NCBI RefSeq assembly: GCF_041261205.1
Contig: NZ_JBGCCH010000011.1
Span: 124,001 to 188,000, forward strand
DNA length: 64,000 nt
DNA from: Catenulispora sp. MAP5-51
GTDB lineage: Bacteria > Actinomycetota > Actinomycetes > Streptomycetales > Catenulisporaceae
Direction of reading: 5' to 3'
The notes under the pieces are model-generated. The model did not search any database. It saw only the letters and a program-made list of their open reading frames with translations, and was not told the DNA's origin. Numbering within the stretch: position 1 is the stretch's first letter; each line of letters opens with the position of its first letter. This document shows, in pieces, positions 7,484-15,390 of the stretch. Position numbers and translations under genes: made by a program.

Positions 7484-9676
7484 GTGCCTGTGCGATCTCG
7501 TCGTGTCACCTTGTCGGCCGTTTCGGCGTTGGCCGTGCTGGCCGCGGGGACCGCGGGGGTGGTGTCGCTGTCGTCGGGGGCGGCTCAGGCCACCGAGCCC
7601 GGGGCGGACGGCGTGATCGCCACCGAGAGCGGCACCAACCTCGTGGAGCAGAACGCGGACGGCACCGGGCTCAAGACCCTGGCTCCGCCGCCCGGCTCCC
7701 CGGCTCTGTCCGCCTCGCAGCCGGCCTGGTCGTCCGACGGCTCGATGCTGGCCTGGAAGAACATGGAAGGCGACTGCGGGATCTACCTGAGCCCGGCGGA
7801 TCTCAGCTCCGTGACCGGGCTGTCGGGGGCGAACTACACGGCCTGCTACGGCGAGAGTCCGACTTGGGCCGACAGCAACAAAGAGATCGTCTACAGCCTG
7901 TTCGAGGTACCGGGCACCACTGTGTGGTACCAGCTGTACCAGGCCCCGGTCTCCGCCGACAGTGGTCCGGCCGGGCCGTTGTTCAGCACGGACACGGGGT
8001 TCAACGACACGTACCCGCGTGCCGTCGGGAACCTCATCGCCTTCACGCGCACGCCCCGGTCCGGGACGAACCTCGTCCCCCAGGTCTGGATCTACGACAC
8101 CACGACCAGCTCGGCCCACCTCGTCGTCGACAACGCGCAGGACGCCGACATCTCGCCGGACGGCAAGAGCCTGGTGTTCACCCGTCCGGGTTCGCAGGAC
8201 CTGTTCACCTCCGCCGTCGACGGCACCGGGGTCAAGCAGCTGACGACCAACGGCGCGACCGTCCAGCACCAGTTCCCGGTCTGGTCGCCGTCCGGCACGA
8301 AGATCGCGTTCGACAACGGGACGAACAGTTCTGTCCTGGATGTGGCCGGCGGGACCGAGACGGTGCTGACCGGCAGCGGACGGAACCCGCAGTGGCAGCC
8401 GATCAACGCCTCGGCGCCGACGCCGCCGACGGGGGGTCCGTCCACGACGCCCCCGACCACCCCGCCTCCGACGACCCCGCCGAGCACGACCCCTCCCACG
8501 ACGCCGCCCTCGACGCCGCCGTCGACCCCGCCCTCCTCACCGCCGTCCTCGCCGCCGCCCACCAACCCCGGCCCGCCGCAGGTCCCTTTGGTCCAGCGCA
8601 TCGCCGGCACGGACCGCTTCGACACCGGCGTGAAGACCTCCCGCCTGCTCTGGCCGGACTTCGCGCGGCCCTCGCCGATCCACGCCAAGGCGGTCGTGCT
8701 GGCCACCGGCGCCTCGTTCCCGGACGCGCTGGCCGGCGGGCCGCTGGCGCACGCGGCCCAGGGACCGCTGCTGCTCACCGACCCGCACACGCTGACGCCG
8801 GAGACGTTCGGCGAGATCATGCGGGTCCTGCAGCCCGGCGGGACCGTGTACGTGCTCGGCGGCACCAGCGCGGTCAGCCCGGCGGTCGCCGCGGAGCTCA
8901 GCGGGGCCGGCTACCACGTCCAGCGGCTCGGCGGCACCGACCGCTACGCCACGGCGCGCGTCATCGCCGACGAGATCGAGCGGCTGACGCCGACCCCGGC
9001 CGGCCAGAGCCAGGCATTCGTCCTGGCCACCGGAACGACCTTCGCCGACGCCCTGTCCGCGGGCCCGCTGGCCTCCCTCGGCGGCCTGCCGATCCTGCTG
9101 TCCGACGGCCCGGCCCTGGACCCGGCCACCCGCGCCTACCTCTCCGGCAAAGAGGTGCTCCCGGTCGGCGGCCCGGCGTACCAGGCCGCCGGCTTCGCCC
9201 CGGACCCGGGCCAGGAGTGCGGCGACCTGGCCGGCCCGGACCGCTACGCCACCAGCGCGGCCGTGGCCCGCTGCATCGCCGCGGTACGCGCCGACGCCGG
9301 CGTGCCCGCCTCGATCTTCACCGGCGTGGCGACCGGCACGAACTACGCCGACGCCCTCACCGGCGGCGCCTTCCTGGGCATGTTCGGCGACCCGCTCCTG
9401 CTCACCACCCCGCAGACACTGTCCGCCCCCTCGGCCGCCTTCCTGGCCTCGGAGAAGCAGACCGTGGGCCTCGTCGAGATCTTCGGCGGCCCGAACGCGG
9501 TCTCCGCAGGCGTCGAATCCTCGATCGTGAACCTGCTCGGCGGCCGGGAACTGGCCCCGCTGACCGCCCCGGCCGGCCAGCCGGCCCCGGCCCCCGGCCT
9601 CGGCTCGGTGCTGGGACTCTCGACCCGCCCGGCGCAGCTGCGAGGGCTGCACACGGAGGCGGCCCCGCTTCCGTAG
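7484..9676 (+). CDS. Secreted beta-propeller protein with three CWB2 wall-binding repeats
   Basis: A 730-residue exported protein. The GTG start follows GGGGGGATGAG. Residues 1-35 are a signal peptide ending near AQATEPG. Residues about 40-305 contain PD40/TolB-like blades (QPAWSSDGSMLAWKN, ADISPDGKSLVF, FPVWSPSGTKIAFDN). A linker of about 55 residues is almost only Pro, Thr and Ser. Residues about 365-700 hold three CWB2 (PF04122) repeats, each opening with RIAGTDRFDT, RLGGTDRYAT or a degenerate LAGPDRYAT and carrying ATGASFPDAL-type cores. CWB2 triplets attach proteins non-covalently to wall polymers in clostridia; a wall-surface location is inferred here. The propeller could bind protein or glycan. 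It stands beside murD but on the other strand. Confidence 0.85.
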   Translation: MPVRSRRVTLSAVSALAVLAAGTAGVVSLSSGAAQATEPGADGVIATESGTNLVEQNADGTGLKTLAPPPGSPALSASQPAWSSDGSMLAWKNMEGDCGIYLSPADLSSVTGLSGANYTACYGESPTWADSNKEIVYSLFEVPGTTVWYQLYQAPVSADSGPAGPLFSTDTGFNDTYPRAVGNLIAFTRTPRSGTNLVPQVWIYDTTTSSAHLVVDNAQDADISPDGKSLVFTRPGSQDLFTSAVDGTGVKQLTTNGATVQHQFPVWSPSGTKIAFDNGTNSSVLDVAGGTETVLTGSGRNPQWQPINASAPTPPTGGPSTTPPTTPPPTTPPSTTPPTTPPSTPPSTPPSSPPSSPPPTNPGPPQVPLVQRIAGTDRFDTGVKTSRLLWPDFARPSPIHAKAVVLATGASFPDALAGGPLAHAAQGPLLLTDPHTLTPETFGEIMRVLQPGGTVYVLGGTSAVSPAVAAELSGAGYHVQRLGGTDRYATARVIADEIERLTPTPAGQSQAFVLATGTTFADALSAGPLASLGGLPILLSDGPALDPATRAYLSGKEVLPVGGPAYQAAGFAPDPGQECGDLAGPDRYATSAAVARCIAAVRADAGVPASIFTGVATGTNYADALTGGAFLGMFGDPLLLTTPQTLSAPSAAFLASEKQTVGLVEIFGGPNAVSAGVESSIVNLLGGRELAPLTAPAGQPAPAPGLGSVLGLSTRPAQLRGLHTEAAPLP

Positions 9677-9708
9677 CGCAGGTCGAAGCAAGCAGGTCGG
9701 AGCGGCCC

Positions 9709-10680
9709 TCAGAGCCGGCCGACTCCCGGAAGGGACGCGGCCAGCTCTTCGGCCAGGGCGACCAGGTCCGGATACCGCAGGACCCGGTCGCCCCACCCGG
9801 GCACGGGAACATGCAGCGGGGCGGTCCAGCGCGCGGGGATCGCCCCGATCCCATACACGGCACCGGCCAAGCCCCCGGTCACGGCCGCCACGGTGTCGGT
9901 GTCGCCGCCGAGGTCGACGGCGGCGCGCAGGGCCGAGGGGTAGTCCGCCGTGGTCCGCAGCACCCACACCGCAGAAGCCAGACACGGCCAGACGGCGCCG
10001 TTGAACTCGGTGGCCATGCTCGGATGCCAGTCAGGGGCCAGGATCGCGGCGTAGCGGTCGCGGTGATCGGGATGGATCTGGGCGACGACGTCGGGCAGGG
10101 CAGCGAGCAGGTCCTGGCCGGCGAGGGCGAGGCGGATCAGTTCGTGGAAGACCGCGGTGCCCTCCCAGGCCGCGCGGTCGCCGTGGGTCAGAGCCGCGAT
10201 ACGCCGTGCCGCGTCCATCGTCGCCTCGCGACCCGCCGGTGCGAAGTACACCGCCGAGGTCGAGGCCCGCATCAGGGAGCCGTTGCCGGCGGCGTGGCCG
10301 GTGATCCAGAAGTGCAGACCGGCCGCACTGTCCCAGGGGTCGCCGCTGGTCAGGACCGCCTCGGTCTGCAGGCCGATGTCCTTGGGCTCGCCGGCCGCCC
10401 AGCGCTGGAAGCGTTCGAAGACGTCCGAGGGGTCCAGGCCCCCGCGCCCCAGCAGCGAGTCCGCGACCAGCACCGCCATCTGGGTGTCGTCGGTCGCCTC
10501 GCCGGGATCCCAGCCGCCCCCGCCGCGCATCTCGTCAGGCTGCGGTTCGCCGAGCGGATACCTCGCGGAGAACACTCCGGCCGGCCCGAACTCGAACGGC
10601 GCGCCCAGCGCGTCGCCGACCGCCGCCCCGACCACGGCTCCGATCGCCCGCGCCGTCCGCCCACCCTCGCTGTGCGTCAC
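9709..10680 (-). CDS. ADP-ribosylglycohydrolase-family protein
   Basis: A 323-residue all-helical protein of the ARH/DraG family (PF03747), dinuclear-metal enzymes that hydrolyse ADP-ribose linkages on proteins or small molecules. The N-terminal GAVVGAAVGDALGAPFEF and WDPGEATDDTQMAV supply the first metal ligands (the TDDT motif near residue 64), and VDLGGDTDTVAAVTGGLAGA near residue 255 supplies the second set. No signal peptide, so it is cytoplasmic. It is convergent with the preceding gene and divergent from the DinB-like gene. The substrate cannot be told from sequence. Confidence 0.88.
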   Translation of the reverse strand: MTHSEGGRTARAIGAVVGAAVGDALGAPFEFGPAGVFSARYPLGEPQPDEMRGGGGWDPGEATDDTQMAVLVADSLLGRGGLDPSDVFERFQRWAAGEPKDIGLQTEAVLTSGDPWDSAAGLHFWITGHAAGNGSLMRASTSAVYFAPAGREATMDAARRIAALTHGDRAAWEGTAVFHELIRLALAGQDLLAALPDVVAQIHPDHRDRYAAILAPDWHPSMATEFNGAVWPCLASAVWVLRTTADYPSALRAAVDLGGDTDTVAAVTGGLAGAVYGIGAIPARWTAPLHVPVPGWGDRVLRYPDLVALAEELAASLPGVGRL

Positions 10681-10762
10681 CCGCGCATCCTAAGCGCCAG
10701 CTCAAGCCCGCTTCACGCGCTTTTGAGTGGACCGCCCCGGCGGACCGGCGGATCATCGGGGC

Positions 10763-11368
10763 ATGACCGATATCAGGGATCTCAACGCTCGCGCGGTGCG
10801 CGACAGTATGGACGTTGTTCGGCAAGTGCAGGTCGGCGACCTGGGGCGGCCCACGCCGTGCGAGGGTTGGACGCTCGCGGATCTGCTGGGGCACATGATC
10901 GTGCAGCACCGGGGGTTCGCGGCGGCGGCTCGGGGGGACGGCGCCGAGATGAAGCACTGGGAGTTCGCGCCGGCCGGGGATGATGCCGTGGAGCAGTACC
11001 TGGCGGCTTCGGAGGAGGTGCTGGCGGCCTTCGCGGCGGTCGGGGAGGAGTTGGACGCCGTCTTCGATCTGCCCGAGTTCAAGATCGATCCGCCTCGCTT
11101 CCCGGCGAGCAGAGGGATCGGTTTCCACTTCATCGACTACGTCGTGCACGCCTGGGACGTCGCCGTCACCCTCGGCGTCGACTACGAGTTGCGGCCGGAG
11201 CTGGCGGACGAAGCGCTGCGGATCACGCTGGCCGTGCCGAACGGCGACAACCGGACCATCGACACGGCCGCCTTCGTGCCCGCGTTGGACATCCCCGAGG
11301 ACGCCTCAACGCTCGACCACATCCTGCTGTACCTCGGCCGCACGCCCGGCTGGCGCCCGGACGCGTAA
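10763..11368 (+). CDS. TIGR03086-type DinB/mycothiol-dependent-like protein
   Basis: A 201-residue protein of the actinobacterial TIGR03086 group within the DinB/maleylpyruvate-isomerase fold. The N-terminal four-helix bundle shows the characteristic PTPCEGWTLADLLGHMIVQH segment (around residues 31-50), with histidines there and in FHFIDYVVHAWDVA near residue 128 as probable metal ligands. Family members are thought to act in mycothiol-linked or metal-dependent thiol transfer; the actual reaction is unknown. The ATG at 10763 is chosen because it starts the conserved reading. It ends 8 bp before the convergent gamma-glutamyltransferase stop. Confidence 0.75.
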   Translation: MTDIRDLNARAVRDSMDVVRQVQVGDLGRPTPCEGWTLADLLGHMIVQHRGFAAAARGDGAEMKHWEFAPAGDDAVEQYLAASEEVLAAFAAVGEELDAVFDLPEFKIDPPRFPASRGIGFHFIDYVVHAWDVAVTLGVDYELRPELADEALRITLAVPNGDNRTIDTAAFVPALDIPEDASTLDHILLYLGRTPGWRPDA

Positions 11369-11376
11369 AGAGGCTT

Positions 11377-13140
11377 CTACCGCCCCACCGCATACCCCTG
11401 CATCCCCCGAGGATTGGCCGCCCCGCGTACCAACCCCCGCTCCGGATCCCGCCCGACCGCGCACATCCGCCCCAGCGACCAGTCCTCCGACACCACCACC
11501 TCGTGCCCTCGGCGCCGCAGTCCGTCCAGGACCGCGGCGCCGAGCCGGGCCTCGGCCACGATCCGCCCCGGGTAGGCCGGCCGCGGATAGAACGACTCGG
11601 GGAAGTGCGAGGTGTGGAACGTCGGCGCGTCGATCGCCTCCTGCAAGTTCATGCCGGCGACCACGTGGTTCAGCACGAACAACAGCTGCCACTGGTCCTG
11701 CTGGTCCCCGCCCGGCGATCCGAACGCCAGCACCGGCTCCCCGCCGCGCAGCGCCAGCGTCGGCGACAGCGTGGTCCGGGGCCGCAGCCCGGGTGTCAGG
11801 GTACTGGCAAGCCCGTCCTGCAGCCACGTCATCTGCATCCGCGTCCCCAGACAGAACCCGAGCGCGGGGATCACCGGCGAGGAGTGCAGCCACCCGCCGC
11901 TGGGCATCGCCGCGACCATGTTCCCCCACCGGTCCACGACGTCCACATGCACCGTGTCCCCCCGCGCCTCCCCACGCCCGGCACCGGAGGCGACCGGCTC
12001 CCCGGTGGAAGCGTCGACCGGTATCGGCAGATCCGGACGCACCGGCAGCACCGGCACCCGCCCCCGCGGCGATCCCGGACGCAGCTCCAGCGAAGCAACC
12101 TCCCCGATCAGCGCACGCCGCTCGGCGTTGTACTCCGAAGACAGCAGCGCATCCAACGGCGTGTCGAAGCCGTCGCCGTACCAGGCCTCGCGATCGGCGA
12201 ACGCCAACTTGGCACCCTCGACCACGCGATGGACGAAGTCCACGCTCCCCGGTTCGAGTTCCTGCCCCCGCAACAAAGCCAACTGCTGCAACAGAACCGG
12301 CCCCTGCCCCCACGCACCGGTCTTGCAGAACGTATAGCCGCCGAAGTCGTAGCGCACCGGCTCTTCATAAGAAGGCTGCCATGCCGCCATATCAGCACCC
12401 GTAATCACCCCGGCATGGTCCGCCCCGGAGGAATCCCGCCACGCCGTCCGCGCGAAATCATCGACAGCCTCGGCGACGAACCCCTGCCGCCACGCGTCCA
12501 ACGCGGCGTCGATCCGCGCCTCGCGCGTGGACCCGGACGCGTCCGCCAAGCGCTGATAGGTGGCAGCCAGCATCGGATTCCGGAACACCGAACCCGCAGC
12601 CGGAACCTCCCCGCCGGGAAGGTACACACCAGCGGACGTCGACCAGTACTGCCGGAACATCGGCTCGATATCCGCAATGCACTGCGATATCGCCGGAGTG
12701 ACCGGATATCCGTCCCGCGCATAGCCGATGGCGTAAGCCAGAACCTCCGCGAGCTCCATACTCCCCTGGTCGCGCAACAGCGTCAGCCACGCCGGCACCG
12801 CCCCGGGAACAGCCGCAGCCAGCAGCCCAGAGCCCGGCACCAGCCCCAACCCGAGATCGCGGTAGCGCTGCACGCTCGCCCCGGCCGGCGCCACACCCTG
12901 CCCGCACAACACAGTCGGCCGCTTGTCGTCGCCGCGCGCGAAGATCACCGGCAGGTCCCCGCCGGCCCCGTTCTGGTGCGGTTCCACGACCTGCAGTACG
13001 AACCCCGCGGCCACCGCCGCGTCGAACGCGTTCCCGCCGCGCTCCAACACCGCCATGCCCGCCGACGCGGCGAGCCAGTGGGTACTGGACACCATGCCGA
13101 ATGTGCCGCTCAGCTCCGGACGTGTGGTGAATGCCGTCAT
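11377..13140 (-). CDS. Gamma-glutamyltransferase family protein
   Basis: A 587-residue Ntn-hydrolase precursor of the gamma-glutamyltranspeptidase family, which self-cleaves and transfers or hydrolyses gamma-glutamyl groups. The large-subunit part contains AVLERGGNAFDAAVAAGFVLQVVEPHQNGAGGDLP. The nucleophile is the Thr of GDTVHVDVVDRWGNMVA (around residue 400), followed by a conserved FGSPGGDQQDQW. There is no clear signal peptide, so this may be one of the cytoplasmic GGT-like acylases. Its ATG lies 22 bp downstream of the tetR stop on the same strand, suggesting an operon under that repressor. Confidence 0.9.
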   Translation of the reverse strand: MTAFTTRPELSGTFGMVSSTHWLAASAGMAVLERGGNAFDAAVAAGFVLQVVEPHQNGAGGDLPVIFARGDDKRPTVLCGQGVAPAGASVQRYRDLGLGLVPGSGLLAAAVPGAVPAWLTLLRDQGSMELAEVLAYAIGYARDGYPVTPAISQCIADIEPMFRQYWSTSAGVYLPGGEVPAAGSVFRNPMLAATYQRLADASGSTREARIDAALDAWRQGFVAEAVDDFARTAWRDSSGADHAGVITGADMAAWQPSYEEPVRYDFGGYTFCKTGAWGQGPVLLQQLALLRGQELEPGSVDFVHRVVEGAKLAFADREAWYGDGFDTPLDALLSSEYNAERRALIGEVASLELRPGSPRGRVPVLPVRPDLPIPVDASTGEPVASGAGRGEARGDTVHVDVVDRWGNMVAAMPSGGWLHSSPVIPALGFCLGTRMQMTWLQDGLASTLTPGLRPRTTLSPTLALRGGEPVLAFGSPGGDQQDQWQLLFVLNHVVAGMNLQEAIDAPTFHTSHFPESFYPRPAYPGRIVAEARLGAAVLDGLRRRGHEVVVSEDWSLGRMCAVGRDPERGLVRGAANPRGMQGYAVGR

Positions 13141-13162
13141 CGCTGCACCCTCCTGTCGGCTA

Positions 13163-13780
13163 TTACCCTAGGCGCGGGCGCAGCCCATCCGCCACCAACC
13201 CGGCGACCCGGGGCACGTCCCCCGACGGCGCGGCGCGCGCGGCGGCGATCGCGCCGATCACGAGCGCGTGCAGGTCCTCGACGTTCACGTCGGGGCGCAC
13301 CTCGCCGGCTTCCTGCGCGCGGCGCAGCAGATCGGCCAGGGCGCCCTTCAGCTCCCCGGCGATGCCGGCGGTCGCGGCCCGGATGTCTATACCGTGGCTG
13401 GTCAACGCCTCGGCGAGGTCCATCTTGTCCTGCGCGTCGACGGTCATGGTGAGGAAGAACCGGTAGAAGGCCGGCCCCGGGTCGGGCTCGGCCAGCGCGG
13501 CGCGCACCTCGGCCAGCATGGTCTCCATGCGGGCGATGAGCACCGCCGCCAGCAGTTCCTCCTTGGTCGGGAAGTGCCGGTAGACCGTGCCGGCGCCGAC
13601 TCCGGCGCGGCGCGCGATCTCGTCCAGCGGCACCGCCGGACCCTCGGCGGCGAACGCCTCGGCCGCCGCCTGGAGCACCCGGGCACGGTTGCGGCGCGCG
13701 TCGGCACGCAGCGGCCGGTCGGCCAGACCCTGGCCGCCAGCTCTGTCAGCCCCCACATCGGTTCTCGCGGACCCGTTCAC
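13163..13780 (-). CDS. TetR-family transcriptional regulator
   Basis: A 205-residue regulator. After about 25 low-complexity residues, the TetR helix-turn-helix is clear: NRARVLQAAAEAFAAEG, then VPLDEIARRAGVGAGTVYRHFPTKEELLAAV. The C-terminal ligand-binding domain is variable. It is upstream of, and probably co-transcribed with, the gamma-glutamyltransferase gene and is divergent from a SnoaL-like gene. Twin 14-bp palindromes in the divergent gap are its likely operators. The inducing ligand is unknown. Confidence 0.9.
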   Translation of the reverse strand: MNGSARTDVGADRAGGQGLADRPLRADARRNRARVLQAAAEAFAAEGPAVPLDEIARRAGVGAGTVYRHFPTKEELLAAVLIARMETMLAEVRAALAEPDPGPAFYRFFLTMTVDAQDKMDLAEALTSHGIDIRAATAGIAGELKGALADLLRRAQEAGEVRPDVNVEDLHALVIGAIAAARAAPSGDVPRVAGLVADGLRPRLG

Positions 13781-13807
13781 AGCGCCAGCGTAGACCCCCT
13801 CGACAAC

Positions 13808-13858
13808 CGGGGCGCCCGCCCCGTATCGTTCCGGACAGCGAACCGGGGCGCTCGCCCC
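13808..13858. promoter_or_regulatory. Twin palindromic operators in the tetR/SnoaL divergent region
   Basis: Two copies of the palindrome GGGGCG-N2-CGCCCC stand at 13809-13822 and 13845-13858, each preceded by AACC, with centres 36 bp apart. They lie between the divergent starts of the TetR gene (13780) and the SnoaL-like gene (13885). Paired palindromes beside a divergent tetR are the usual mark of autoregulated TetR operators. The second copy is 26 bp before the SnoaL ATG. Confidence 0.7.
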
Positions 13859-13884
13859 ACTTAGCTTTCCGTCAGGAGAACCGC

Positions 13885-14307
13885 ATGTCAGAGCACGTCC
13901 GCACCACCCGCGAAACCATCGAGCTCATGCTGCGCACCGCCGTCGAGGGCAGCCGGGACGACCTGGCCGACCTCTACGCCGCGGACGTCCTGGTCACCAA
14001 TCCCTTCGCGCCGGAGGGCCTGCGCGAGTCCCGCGGCAACGAGGCGCTGCGCGGGCGGATGAAGAACTTCGCGCAGTACCTGGACTACACGGAGATCAAG
14101 AACGTGATCCTCTACGAGACCGTCGACCCGCAGGTCGCGGTCGTGGAGTTCACGGTCGTCGGCACGCTCGTGCCCACCGGCGAGAGCTTCGAGCTGCCCT
14201 CGATCAACGTGGTCCGGGTGGTCGACGGCCTGATCGCCGAGTCCCGCGACCACAGCGACGGGACGCGCACGGCCAAGCTGCTGGAGTCGATCCAGGCCGC
14301 GGCCTGA
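13885..14307 (+). CDS. SnoaL-like/NTF2-fold protein
   Basis: A 140-residue protein with the NTF2-like cone fold pattern: an N-terminal helix (ETIELMLRTAVEG), ADLYAADVLVTNPFAPEG, then several beta strands (VAVVEFTVVGTLVPTGESF, SINVVRVVDGLIAESRDH). This matches the SnoaL-like family, which includes small hydrolases, isomerases and ketosteroid-isomerase relatives. AGGAG precedes the ATG. It is probably repressed by the divergent TetR protein. The substrate cannot be predicted. Confidence 0.8.
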   Translation: MSEHVRTTRETIELMLRTAVEGSRDDLADLYAADVLVTNPFAPEGLRESRGNEALRGRMKNFAQYLDYTEIKNVILYETVDPQVAVVEFTVVGTLVPTGESFELPSINVVRVVDGLIAESRDHSDGTRTAKLLESIQAAA

Positions 14308-14350
14308 CCGTTGCGCCAGACCGCCACGCCCAAGCAGTCCGCCTGATCCC

Positions 14351-15127
14351 TCAGCCCCGCACCAGCTCCCACAACCGGGCCCAGTCCTCGGCCTCGAGAT
14401 CCTTGGGCAGGGCCCGGCCCGGGAGCCGGCTCCATCGGATCCACTCGCGCAGATCGGCCCGCGGCACGCGGCCGGTCCGCCCGACCATCTCCTCGACCCC
14501 GCGCCCCGGCGCCTGGAACACCTGCTTCACAAAGGCCTGATACCCAGGTCGGCCCTGCACCAGCGGCACCGGACGCCGCCACATCGTCAGCAGCCCGGCG
14601 TCCACCGACGGCACCGGCCGGAACGCGGAGGCCGGGATCCGCCGGACCAGCCCGAAGTCGTACCAGGGCCACCACGACGCGGTCAGCATGCTGGCCCCGC
14701 CGACCCCGGCCCGCCGCCGCGCCACCTCCCACTGCACGATCAGCACCGCGCTGCTCCAACCGCGCTCGGCCAGCAGCTTCCTGAGGATCGCGGTCGTGAG
14801 GTGGAACGGGACGTTGCCGACGATCGTGTTCGGCGCGGCCGGGAAGCGATACCGCAGGACGTCGGCGCAGACCACGTCCACCCGCGGCCCGGACCGCGCG
14901 GCCAGCCGCCGCGCCCGCCGCGGATCGATCTCCAGCGCCGTGAGCGGCCGGTCCAGCCGGGACAGCGGGCCGGTCAGCGCGCCGTCGCCGGCGCCGAGTT
15001 CGATGATCGGACCCTCGGTATGGTCCCGGACCAGGCGTTGAATCTCCGCGATCAGTGCCCTGTCTGCCAGAAAGTTCTGGCCCAGTTCCTGGCGCCCGCC
15101 AAATGAAGAAGTCTTTGAGTAGTGCAT
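14351..15127 (-). CDS. Erm-family 23S rRNA adenine N6-methyltransferase
   Basis: A 258-residue SAM-dependent RNA methyltransferase of the Erm/KsgA family. RQELGQNFLADR at residues 12-23 is the Erm opening motif, IIELGAGDGALT is the SAM loop (motif I), ALEIDPRRA is motif II, and VGNVPFHLTTAIL is the catalytic N-x-P-F motif IV. The pattern is Erm rather than KsgA (NVPF instead of NLPY), so it should methylate A2058 and give macrolide-lincosamide-streptogramin B resistance. GGAG stands six bases before the ATG. A 12-residue upstream peptide and competing RNA hairpins suggest drug-inducible translation. No biosynthetic cluster is adjacent. Confidence 0.88.
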   Translation of the reverse strand: MHYSKTSSFGGRQELGQNFLADRALIAEIQRLVRDHTEGPIIELGAGDGALTGPLSRLDRPLTALEIDPRRARRLAARSGPRVDVVCADVLRYRFPAAPNTIVGNVPFHLTTAILRKLLAERGWSSAVLIVQWEVARRRAGVGGASMLTASWWPWYDFGLVRRIPASAFRPVPSVDAGLLTMWRRPVPLVQGRPGYQAFVKQVFQAPGRGVEEMVGRTGRVPRADLREWIRWSRLPGRALPKDLEAEDWARLWELVRG

Positions 15128-15129
15128 GT

Positions 15130-15258
15130 GCTGCTCCGCGGCATTCTCGCGATCGAAGCCGGGCAGCCATGCATTTCAGTCAAGCACTGTGCGGCCGCAC
15201 CGGCGGGGACTCGGATGCGGCGGGAATCGCGGATCAGGGGATCGGCTACCCGCCGTCA
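15130..15258 (-). promoter_or_regulatory. Putative translational attenuator of the erm gene
   Basis: Between leader peptide and erm, complementary segments compete. CGGCGGG directly after the leader stop (15255-15249) can pair with CCCGCCG at 15224-15218 or at 15207-15201. TCCGCGATTC (15233-15224) can pair, with a 2-base bulge, with GAATGCCGCGGA (15146-15135), which holds the first bases of the erm Shine-Dalgarno. CCGCACC within the leader coding sequence matches GGTGCGG at 15201-15195. GTGCGGCCGCAC is a further palindrome. Such mutually exclusive pairings are typical of erm attenuators; the actual fold was not computed. Confidence 0.5.
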
Positions 15259-15294
15259 GACGCGGGTGCGGATGAAAATCGCGTTGCAACACAT
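15256..15294 (-). CDS. Erm leader peptide, MCCNAIFIRTRV
   Basis: A 12-codon open frame about 130 bp upstream of erm on the same strand. The peptide MCCNAIFIRTRV carries both an IFI segment reminiscent of the ErmC leader's IFVI stall site and an R-T-R, i.e. the Arg/Lys-X-Arg/Lys motif known for macrolide-dependent ribosome arrest. A weak AGG lies ten bases upstream of the ATG, and an in-frame GTG two codons earlier could also start it. TAGGCT just upstream may be a -10 box giving a nearly leaderless transcript. A role in induction is inferred from position and motif. Confidence 0.6.
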   Translation of the reverse strand: MCCNAIFIRTRV

Positions 15295-15390
15295 GATCAC
15301 GGAGCCTAGCAAGGACCGGACGGGAAACGCCCGCCATTTTCCGGGCGCCGCCGCGGGTGTCCGCGACGGCGCTCGGCGAACAGGTGTCCC

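Noticed and set aside
14112-15170. Alternative 352-residue frame over erm starting at 15170
   Set aside because: It is an Ala/Gly/Arg-rich shadow in another frame of the clear Erm methyltransferase and has no motifs.
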